Position numbers and translations under genes: made by a program
In this document: positions 27,382 through 34,190 of the stretch, piece by piece
How the letters are laid out: every line of letters starts with the position of its first letter
How positions within the stretch are numbered: position 1 is the first letter of the stretch
The notes under the pieces: generated by a model
Told to the model about the DNA's origin: nothing
Seen by the model: only the letters and a program-made list of their open reading frames with translations
Database searches by the model: none
NCBI GenBank assembly: GCA_965119215.1
Contig: CBCPKK010000018.1
Location: forward strand, 1 to 64,000
DNA: 64,000 nt
DNA from: Buttiauxella sp965119215
GTDB taxonomy: Bacteria; Pseudomonadota; Gammaproteobacteria; Enterobacterales; Enterobacteriaceae
Reading direction: 5' to 3'

Positions 27382-28134
27382 TTACTCACCACCAGGTGCT
27401 GTGCCGCCAAAACGACGCTCTCGATTCGCAAAAGCATGTAATGCACCTTCAAAGTCTTGTTCATCGAAATCAGGCCAAAGAACATCGGTGAAATAAAGTT
27501 CTGCGTAGGCAATCTGCCAAATCAGAAAGTTACTGATACGATGCTCTCCCCCTGTCCTAATTACTAAATCTACGGGAGCCAGTTCATTCATGCAGATTTG
27601 CTTACTCAGCATCTCTTCATCAATCTGGTCTGGGCGCAATAAGCCTTCTTGTACCTGTTCGGCGAGATGCCGCACTCCCTGAATAATATCCCAACGACCG
27701 CCATAATTCGCGGCGATATTGAGAGTCAAACCGGTATTAGCACTGGTTAAGGCTTCGGCTTTATTGATACGTTCTTGCAGGCGAGCGTTGAATCGGCTGA
27801 TATCACCGATAATACGCAGACGGACGTTGTGACGATGCAGGCTTTTGACTTCACTGTCTAAGGCCCACACAAACAACTCCATCAACGCGCTAACTTCCTG
27901 AGCCGGGCGATTCCAGTTTTCACTACTAAAGGCATAAAGAGTCAGCGCATCAATACGGTTATTTGCTGCGAAACTTACAGCTCGACGTACAGATTTCGCC
28001 CCTGCCTTATGGCCGGAAATCCTCATCTTCCCTTGCTGCTTAGCCCAACGACCATTGCCATCCATAATAATGGCAACATGACGTGCGCCATGGTCAGATT
28101 GTGATTCGCTTAATTGTTGGTTTGCAGACAACAT
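27382..28134 (-). CDS. uppS: Undecaprenyl diphosphate synthase
   Basis: Cis-prenyltransferase that extends farnesyl diphosphate with eight isopentenyl units to C55-PP, the lipid carrier for peptidoglycan and O-antigen. 250 aa; the catalytic aspartate is in IIMDGNGRWA (Asp25) and the conserved GHKAGAKSVR and YFTDVLWPDFDE blocks follow. Also called ispU. It starts the cdsA-rseP-bamA run; the terminator of dxr lies just upstream. Confidence 0.96.
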   Translation of the reverse strand: MLSANQQLSESQSDHGARHVAIIMDGNGRWAKQQGKMRISGHKAGAKSVRRAVSFAANNRIDALTLYAFSSENWNRPAQEVSALMELFVWALDSEVKSLHRHNVRLRIIGDISRFNARLQERINKAEALTSANTGLTLNIAANYGGRWDIIQGVRHLAEQVQEGLLRPDQIDEEMLSKQICMNELAPVDLVIRTGGEHRISNFLIWQIAYAELYFTDVLWPDFDEQDFEGALHAFANRERRFGGTAPGGE

Positions 28135-28194
28135 AACGCGTAATTATTCCCAGATAAGGATTAAGCGGTACTCAGAATGATTTCAGCTTTTACA

Positions 28195-28221
28195 TAAAAA
28201 AGCCGTGCTATAACACGGCTT
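28195..28221 (-). terminator. Terminator of dxr
   Basis: Read leftward: 8-bp stem AAGCCGTG / CACGGCTT with a 6-base loop, followed by a T run (A at 28196-28200 on the + strand). It separates dxr from the uppS cluster. Confidence 0.9.
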
Positions 28222-28320
28222 ACCAACCATTCAGCCAGTTATTCCTGACCGAAAGATGGCGCAGACTATATCACTGAAGCACAGAGCTAACAAATAGAGG
28301 CACATCAGCCGTATGAATAT

Positions 28321-29520
28321 TCATCGGTTAGAGACACGCGTCACTAGATTTCGGGCAACCTCGCGCGCTTTTGCATCTACGGCCAGCACATCTTCTACAC
28401 TCTTCGGCTCCGTCAATTCCACACTATCAAGAACTGCACGGTTTAAAGTCGCAATGTCTGTAAAGCGCAGTTGCTCACGCAAAAATGCCTCAACAACCAC
28501 TTCATTGGCTGCGTTCAGGACGGTAGTTGCGGCCTGCCCTTGCTCAAATGCTTCCATCGCCAGCTTTAAACAAGGATAGCGGTGATAGTCTGGTTCCATA
28601 AAGGTGAAAGTACCAATCTTACAAAAATCGAGCGGCTCCACGCCTGACAACACACGTTCAGGGAATGCCATAGCATGCGCGATAGGTGTGCGCATATCTG
28701 GTGCGCCTAACTGCGCCAGCACGCTACCATCACGATAGCGAACCATTGAGTGGATAACCGACTGCGGATGTATCAGTACTTCCATCTGTTTAGCTGAAGC
28801 ATTGAATAGCCAGCGGGCTTCAATGTATTCGAGACCTTTGTTCATCATGGTGGCAGAGTCGACAGAGATTTTACGTCCCATCGACCAGTTCGGATGACTA
28901 CATGCCTGGTCTGGCGTCATACCAGCCAGTTCGCTTAATGGAGTCTCACGGAACGGGCCACCTGATCCGGTAAGGATAATCGACGAAACGCCATTACTCT
29001 CAAGTTCAGCGTACCCGAGGTTTTGCTGGATTGTTTCCGGTAAACTCTGAAAAATCGCGTTGTGTTCACTGTCGATGGGCAACAATTGAGCGTGGCTACG
29101 CTGTACGGCATCCATAAACAGACGCCCGCAAGTCACTAACGCCTCTTTGTTTGCCAGCAAAACCTGCTTTCCTGCGGCAATCGCTGCAAGAGTTGGCAAC
29201 AGCCCTGCTGCACCGACAATCGCTGCCATTACCTGATCAACTTCATCCAGCGCAGCCATTTCACAGGCCGCCTGCTGCCCTGCCAGGACTTCAGTGGTAC
29301 TCCCCTGCTCTTTAAGCAAGAGGCGTAACTGAGCGGCAGAAACTTCATCATCCATCACTGCCCAGCGAGGCTTGAACTCCAGGCATTGTTCAGCCATTCG
29401 CGCGACATTTTTCCCGGCGACTAACGCCGTGACGGAAAATTTCTCAGGATTATGACGAACAACACTAAGGGTACTGGTACCGATAGATCCGGTAGAGCCA
29501 AGAATGGTCAGTTGCTTCAT
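28321..29520 (-). CDS. dxr: 1-deoxy-D-xylulose 5-phosphate reductoisomerase
   Basis: Turns DXP into 2-C-methylerythritol 4-phosphate with NADPH, the committed step of the MEP isoprenoid pathway and the target of fosmidomycin. 399 aa from ATG 29520: NADPH-binding GSTGSIGTSTL at 7-17, metal and substrate region PIDSEHNAIFQ, SGSGGPFRETP and the NKGLEYIEARW block. A longer reading to 29622 adds unrelated residues. It supplies precursors for UppS downstream. Confidence 0.97.
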   Translation of the reverse strand: MKQLTILGSTGSIGTSTLSVVRHNPEKFSVTALVAGKNVARMAEQCLEFKPRWAVMDDEVSAAQLRLLLKEQGSTTEVLAGQQAACEMAALDEVDQVMAAIVGAAGLLPTLAAIAAGKQVLLANKEALVTCGRLFMDAVQRSHAQLLPIDSEHNAIFQSLPETIQQNLGYAELESNGVSSIILTGSGGPFRETPLSELAGMTPDQACSHPNWSMGRKISVDSATMMNKGLEYIEARWLFNASAKQMEVLIHPQSVIHSMVRYRDGSVLAQLGAPDMRTPIAHAMAFPERVLSGVEPLDFCKIGTFTFMEPDYHRYPCLKLAMEAFEQGQAATTVLNAANEVVVEAFLREQLRFTDIATLNRAVLDSVELTEPKSVEDVLAVDAKAREVARNLVTRVSNR

Positions 29521-29600
29521 GAGGTGCTCTGGAGTTTTAGTTTTAACAATCAGGTAAAAGTTTGTTGCGACACAAGTGAATCTGCCGCCACTTTCGAGCC

Positions 29601-29659
29601 AAAAACAAAACGCCGTAGACAATAACCGTGACGTGAGTCACAGCCTGTATACGGCGTTT
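29601..29659 (-). terminator. Compound terminator after frr
   Basis: Outer 10-bp stem AAACGCCGTA / TACGGCGTTT (29608-29617 with 29650-29659) encloses a second perfect stem GTGAC / GTCAC at 29628-29641. Leftward the outer stem is followed by TGTTTTTGG. It lies between frr and dxr and likely ends frr transcripts. Confidence 0.8.
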
Positions 29660-29678
29660 GATCCGTCATCTCAACGGA

Positions 29679-30236
29679 TTAGAACTGCATCAACTCAGCT
29701 TCTTTATCCGCCAGAGCTGCGTCTACTTTTTTGATAGCAGCATCAGTCATTTTCTGAACGTCATCCTGGGAACGACGATCGTCATCTTCACTGATTTCTT
29801 TATCTTTCAGCAGATTTTTTACTTTGTCGTTAGCATCACGGCGAACGTTACGAACCGCAACGCGCGCGCCTTCAGCTTCAGCACGAACAATTTTGATCAA
29901 GTCTTTACGACGTTCTTCAGTCAGTGCTGGTAGCGGAACACGAATGTCGGTACCTGCAGAGCTTGGGTTCAGACCCAGGTCAGAAGTCATAATCGCTTTC
30001 TCAACGGCCTGGCTCAAAGAGCGGTCAAACACGTTGATTTTCAGAGTGCGTGAATCTTCAACGGTGACACTTGCCAGCTGGCGCAGTGGAGTTGGAGTTC
30101 CGTAATATTCCACAATAATCCCGTCCAGCAGGGACGGAGAAGCGCGGCCAGTACGGATTTTACTGATTTGGGTTTTGAATGCTTCTACGCACTTGTCCAT
30201 ACGCACTTCGGCATCTTTTCTGATATCGCTAATCAC
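29679..30236 (-). CDS. frr: Ribosome recycling factor
   Basis: Splits post-termination ribosomes together with EF-G. 185 aa, the E. coli length, nearly all charged helices of the tRNA-shaped RRF fold, with the conserved KIRTGRASPSLLDG and DRRSQDD blocks. The start is GTG at 30236 (VISDIRKDAEV), with AAGGA upstream; E. coli frr also starts with GTG. The reading from 30257 is a shadow extension. Confidence 0.97.
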   Translation of the reverse strand: MISDIRKDAEVRMDKCVEAFKTQISKIRTGRASPSLLDGIIVEYYGTPTPLRQLASVTVEDSRTLKINVFDRSLSQAVEKAIMTSDLGLNPSSAGTDIRVPLPALTEERRKDLIKIVRAEAEGARVAVRNVRRDANDKVKNLLKDKEISEDDDRRSQDDVQKMTDAAIKKVDAALADKEAELMQF

Positions 30237-30409
30237 GTTACGAATCCTTGAAAGCAAGTATTAGGGCAGACCACACTTCACGCCGCGACGCAGACGCTGC
30301 GTGCTAAGTATAGCCCTGTTTATTCATGGCGCCCGTTCGGGTTGCCTGTTACTCAAATTGTTCAGAATACTCGAAACTGAATCTTACCCTGATTAAGCAT
30401 CGACTGAAA

Positions 30410-31135
30410 TTATTCAGTGATTAATGTGCCTTCTTTTTCGCCCATAACAACACGACGAAGCGCACCAGGTTTATTCATGTTGAAAACACGAATCGGTATT
30501 TTGTGATCGCGGGCCAGGGTAAACGCCGCCAAATCCATCACTTTCAGTTCTTTTTCCAGCACTTCGGTGTAGGTCAATTGCTCACAAAGCGTGGCGGTAG
30601 GATCTTTAACTGGATCGGCAGTAAACACGCCATCTACTTTGGTGGCTTTTAATACTACGTCGGCTTCGATTTCAATACCACGCAAGCATGCAGCAGAATC
30701 AGTGGTAAAGAATGGGTTACCCGTACCGGCCGCCAGGATAACTACACGATTATTACGCAGCAGGCTAATAGCTTCTGCCCAGCTGTAGTTATCACACACA
30801 CCATTCAATGGAATAGCGGACATCAGGCGAGCGTTCACATAGGCGCGATGCAGCGCATCACGCATTGCCAGGCCGTTCATTACGGTAGCCAGCATGCCCA
30901 TGTGGTCGCCCACAACACGGTTCATACCTGCTTTCGCAAGGCCTGCACCACGGAATAAGTTGCCACCACCAATCACCACCCCGACCTGAATGCCCAATTC
31001 AACCAGCTCTTTAATTTCCTGAGCCATACGATCAAGGATGCTTGCATCAATACCGAAGCCTTCGGTACCTTGCAGAGCTTCGCCGCTTAGCTTGAGCAGA
31101 ATACGTTTGTAGACAGGTTTTGCATTGGTAGCCAT
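30410..31135 (-). CDS. pyrH: UMP kinase
   Basis: Phosphorylates UMP to UDP; hexameric amino-acid-kinase fold, allosterically controlled by GTP and UTP. 241 aa as in E. coli, with KRILLKLSGEAL at the start, GGGNLFRG, and the AAGTGNPFFTTDSAA block that binds substrate. A 173-base gap downstream (30237-30409) precedes frr. It holds a possible -10 (TATACT, 30312-30307 leftward) for frr, but no convincing -35. Confidence 0.96.
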   Translation of the reverse strand: MATNAKPVYKRILLKLSGEALQGTEGFGIDASILDRMAQEIKELVELGIQVGVVIGGGNLFRGAGLAKAGMNRVVGDHMGMLATVMNGLAMRDALHRAYVNARLMSAIPLNGVCDNYSWAEAISLLRNNRVVILAAGTGNPFFTTDSAACLRGIEIEADVVLKATKVDGVFTADPVKDPTATLCEQLTYTEVLEKELKVMDLAAFTLARDHKIPIRVFNMNKPGALRRVVMGEKEGTLITE

Positions 31136-31257
31136 GATTCTTTCCTGGGAGCAGTCAACGAATGGGGATGGTTAATTCAGGCGACATAATGTCGCATATC
31201 AGCAAGATCTGTATCAGAGCAGACTGATTTTTAAAGCCCTGTTTTTTTAAAACAGAT

Positions 31258-31283
31258 AAAAAGGAGCCGCCAATTGGCGGCTC
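31258..31283 (-). terminator. Terminator of rpsB-tsf
   Basis: Read leftward: perfect 8-bp stem GAGCCGCC / GGCGGCTC with an AATT loop followed by TTTTT. It ends the rpsB-tsf transcript before pyrH. Confidence 0.93.
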
Positions 31284-31292
31284 TCTTAAAAA

Positions 31293-32144
31293 TTAAGACT
31301 GCTTGGTCATTGCAGCAACTTCTGCTGCGAAGTCAGTCTCAACTTTCTGGATGCCTTCGCCCACTTCAAAGCGGATGAAGCCAGTCACGTCAGCGTTGTG
31401 CTCTTTCAGCAGCTGACCAACAGTTTTGCTTGGCTCGATAACGAAAGGCTGACCAGTCAAAGAAACTTCACCGGTGAATTTCTTCATGCGGCCTTCAACC
31501 ATTTTCTCAGCGATTTCTTTCGGCTTACCAGACTGCATAGCGATGTCCAGCTGAACCTGGTACTCTTTCTCAACAACTTCAGCAGACACGTCTTCTGGCT
31601 TAACGAATTCTGGCTTGCTTGCAGCAACGTGCATTGCGATTTGCTTAACCAGCTCTTCGTCAGCGCCAATAGCAGCCACAACAACACCGATGCGAGCACC
31701 GTGCAGGTAGCTACCCAGAACGTCGCCTTCCAGAACTGCAACGCGACGAATGTTGATGTTCTCACCGATTTTAGCAACCAGTGCAACACGCTCTTCTTCG
31801 AACTGAGTTTTCAACACTTCGATGTCAGTCACTTTGCCTGCAGCTGCAGCTTCCAGCACTTTGTCAGCAAATGCCTGGAAACCACCATCTTTAGCAACGA
31901 AGTCAGTCTGGCAGTTAACTTCCAGAATCACAGCATAGCCATCAGCAACCTTAGTTTTGATCACGCCGTCAGCAGCAACGTTGCCTGCTTTTTTAGCAGC
32001 TTTGATCGCACCAGACTTACGCATGTTTTCGATTGCCAGCTCGATGTCGCCAGCAGCTTCAGTCAGCGCTTTTTTGCAATCCATCATGCCTGCGCCAGTA
32101 CGTTCACGCAGTTCTTTTACCAGAGCAGCAGTAATATCAGCCAT
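31293..32144 (-). CDS. tsf: Elongation factor Ts
   Basis: Guanine nucleotide exchange factor for EF-Tu. 283 aa, E. coli length: N-terminal UBA-like domain (RERTGAGMMDCKKAL), core with the TDFVAKD motif that intrudes into EF-Tu, coiled coil, and C-terminal module. ATG 32144 has GAGGA 7 bases upstream; the frame upstream to 32195 crosses the rpsB-tsf spacer and is rejected. It is co-transcribed with rpsB. Confidence 0.98.
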   Translation of the reverse strand: MADITAALVKELRERTGAGMMDCKKALTEAAGDIELAIENMRKSGAIKAAKKAGNVAADGVIKTKVADGYAVILEVNCQTDFVAKDGGFQAFADKVLEAAAAGKVTDIEVLKTQFEEERVALVAKIGENINIRRVAVLEGDVLGSYLHGARIGVVVAAIGADEELVKQIAMHVAASKPEFVKPEDVSAEVVEKEYQVQLDIAMQSGKPKEIAEKMVEGRMKKFTGEVSLTGQPFVIEPSKTVGQLLKEHNADVTGFIRFEVGEGIQKVETDFAAEVAAMTKQS

Positions 32145-32217
32145 TCTAAAATCCTCGGTTATCTCGTAGAGAGAGATAAGCCCTGGTTCACACAACAGAC
32201 GAACCCTGGCTCAAAAT

Positions 32218-32244
32218 AAAAAGGGGGCCTGAGACAGGCCCCCT
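32218..32244 (-). terminator. Attenuator hairpin between rpsB and tsf
   Basis: Read leftward: a strong perfect 10-bp GC-rich stem (AGGGGGCCTG / CAGGCCCCCT, 3-base loop) followed by TTTTTATTTTG. It sits inside the operon, 53 bases after rpsB. It has all parts of an intrinsic terminator, so it probably lowers tsf transcription relative to rpsB. Confidence 0.9.
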
Positions 32245-32297
32245 AACCAAACTATTCAATACCTGGTTAATAAGGGCTCAAATAAGAGCGAACCTTA

Positions 32298-33023
32298 TTA
32301 TTCAGCTTCTACGAAGCTTTCTTCTGCCTGAGAAGCCAGATCCTGAGAACGACCTTCACGAACGGTAGCAGCTACAGCACCCAGGTACAGGGTTACAGCA
32401 CGGATTGCATCGTCGTTACCAGGGATAACGAAATCAACGCCATCTGGATCGGAGTTAGTATCAACGATAGAGAATACTGGGATACCCAGGTTGTTCGCTT
32501 CTTTGATTGCAATGTGTTCGTGATCGGCGTCGATTACAAACAGAGCATCCGGCAGACCGCCCATATCCTTGATACCGCCCAGGCTGTTTTCTAACTTCAC
32601 CAGCTCACGGGTACGCATCAGTGCTTCTTTCTTGGTCAGTTTGTCGAAGGTACCGTCTTGAGACTGGCTTTCCAGATCTTTCAAACGTTTGATGGACTGA
32701 CGAACAGTTTTCCAGTTAGTCAGCATACCGCCCAACCAGCGATGGTTCACGAAGAACTGATCGCAGCTCAGAGCAGCTTCTTTTACTGGTTCGCTTGCAG
32801 CACGCTTAGTACCAACGAAAAGGATTTTGCCTTTACGGGAAGAAATCTTGCTCAGTTCAGCCAAAGCTTCGTTGAACATTGGTACAGTTTTTTCAAGGTT
32901 GATGATGTGAACTTTGTTACGAGCGCCGAAGATGAAAGGCTTCATTTTCGGGTTCCAGTAACGGGTTTGGTGACCAAAGTGAACACCAGCCTTGAGCATG
33001 TCGCGCATGGAAACAGTTGCCAT
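32298..33023 (-). CDS. rpsB: 30S ribosomal protein S2
   Basis: Component of the small ribosomal subunit, docking near S1. 241 aa as in E. coli: Rossmann-like core (VGTKRAASEPVKEAA, HRWLGGMLTNW), a coiled-coil insert around residues 105-155 and an acidic C-terminus. It is preceded by a long leader that in E. coli carries the S2 feedback site. Confidence 0.98.
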   Translation of the reverse strand: MATVSMRDMLKAGVHFGHQTRYWNPKMKPFIFGARNKVHIINLEKTVPMFNEALAELSKISSRKGKILFVGTKRAASEPVKEAALSCDQFFVNHRWLGGMLTNWKTVRQSIKRLKDLESQSQDGTFDKLTKKEALMRTRELVKLENSLGGIKDMGGLPDALFVIDADHEHIAIKEANNLGIPVFSIVDTNSDPDGVDFVIPGNDDAIRAVTLYLGAVAATVREGRSQDLASQAEESFVEAE

Positions 33024-33183
33024 GATTAAAACCTCTATATAAAAGTATGGGGTTAAGCCTCCACGTATCCCATATTACCGACTCCGAAGAGCACCCCGGA
33101 ATATGTGCCGATACGTGTGTGTTATTTACACATAGTGAGAGTGTTGGCTGTATCCGAAAAATCGAAATACAAGTCCGGCGCGC
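33024..33183 (-). promoter_or_regulatory. rpsB mRNA leader (S2 autoregulatory region)
   Basis: About 160 bases of untranslated leader lie between the rpsB promoter and its ATG. The part at 33100-33145 can pair locally (CACGTATC / GATACGTG type stems, and TGTGT with ACACA). In E. coli the same position holds the leader through which S2 represses rpsB-tsf, and the tff/T44 RNA. Assignment here is by position and partial pairing only. Confidence 0.5.
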
Positions 33184-33213
33184 TTTATACCATAAAACAG
33201 CCACAGACTCCAA
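33184..33213 (-). promoter_or_regulatory. rpsB promoter
   Basis: Read leftward: TTGGAG at 33213-33208, 18-base spacer, TATAAA at 33189-33184, then GCGCGCC. The GC-rich discriminator is what stringently controlled ribosomal protein promoters show. The remainder of this 310-base divergent region, 33214-33333, serves map. It has a TTGACC at about 33280 but I could not settle on a matching -10. Confidence 0.6.
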
Positions 33214-33333
33214 TAGTTGTTAGCGGTTAGTGCGCACACTGATTCTCGATTTGGCACCGATCGTACGCCCTGATAACATTGACCTACACTGCTCAATTAT
33301 TGTCGATAATGACAACACCTGCGGATCGAATTA

Positions 33334-34128
33334 ATGGCTATCTCAATTAAAGCACCTGAAGAAATCGAAAAAATGCGCGTTGCGGGCAGACTTGCCGCTG
33401 AAGTGCTGGAAATGATCGAACCCCACGTAAAACCCGGCATCAGCACTGGCGAGTTAGACCGTATTTGTAACGATTACATCGTGAATGAGCAGCAGGCAGT
33501 TTCTGCTTGTCTGGGTTACCACGGCTTCCCAAAATCCGTGTGCATTTCTATTAACGAAGTGGTCTGCCACGGCATCCCTGATGACGCTAAACTTCTGAAA
33601 GATGGCGATATCGTCAACATTGACGTCACCGTAATCAAAGACGAATACCACGGTGACACCTCAAAAATGTTCATCGTTGGCAAACCGACAATCCTCGGTG
33701 AGCGCCTGTGCCGTATCACTCAAGAAAGCCTGTATTTGTCACTGCGCATGGTAAAACCAGGTATCCGCCTGCGTACCCTGGGTGCGGCGATTCAGAAGTT
33801 CGTTGAAGCAGAAGGTTTTTCTGTGGTGCGCGAATACTGTGGACACGGTATTGGCCGCGTATTCCACGAAGAACCACAGGTTCTGCATTATGACGCGGAT
33901 GACGGCGGCGTAGTGTTGCAGCCAGGTATGACGTTCACTATCGAACCAATGGTGAACTCCGGTGATTATCGTATCCGCACCATGAAAGACGGCTGGACGG
34001 TGAAAACCAAAGATCGCAGCTTGTCTGCACAATACGAGCATACTATTGTGGTGACAGATAACGGCTGCGAAATTCTCACATTGCGTAAAGATGACACCAT
34101 CCCGAATGTGATTTCGCATAACGAGTGA
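33334..34128 (+). CDS. map: Methionine aminopeptidase, type I
   Basis: Removes N-terminal methionine from nascent proteins. 264 aa, E. coli length, pita-bread fold. The five metal ligands are in DVTVIKDEYHGD (two Asp), GHGIGRVFHE (His), TIEPMV (Glu) and QYEHTIVV (Glu). Divergent from rpsB across a 310-base region, the longest non-coding gap in the window. A terminator follows at 34154. Confidence 0.97.
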   Translation: MAISIKAPEEIEKMRVAGRLAAEVLEMIEPHVKPGISTGELDRICNDYIVNEQQAVSACLGYHGFPKSVCISINEVVCHGIPDDAKLLKDGDIVNIDVTVIKDEYHGDTSKMFIVGKPTILGERLCRITQESLYLSLRMVKPGIRLRTLGAAIQKFVEAEGFSVVREYCGHGIGRVFHEEPQVLHYDADDGGVVLQPGMTFTIEPMVNSGDYRIRTMKDGWTVKTKDRSLSAQYEHTIVVTDNGCEILTLRKDDTIPNVISHNE

Positions 34129-34153
34129 TTCGCCTGACGAAAGTCAGCAATCG

Positions 34154-34177
34154 AAGCCGGCCTGTGCCGGCTTTTTT
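34154..34177 (+). terminator. Terminator of map
   Basis: Perfect 8-bp stem AAGCCGGC / GCCGGCTT with CTGT loop followed by a run of T. It ends about 13 bases before the glnD start, so glnD must be served by read-through or its own nearby promoter. Confidence 0.9.
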
Positions 34178-34190
34178 TATGGATGGCGAC

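Noticed and set aside
30300..30360. Possible frr promoter or pyrH terminator (TATACT, and ACCCGAACGGGC)
   Set aside because: No -35 at a fitting distance and the palindrome has no T run; evidence too thin for a feature.
31398..32219. 273-codon open frame on the + strand opposite tsf
   Set aside because: Antisense shadow of a highly expressed gene with biased codon use; rich in Phe, Asn and Ser, no domain.
33280..33333. map promoter built on TTGACC
   Set aside because: The A/T-rich candidates for -10 are 20 or more bases away, so no acceptable spacing.
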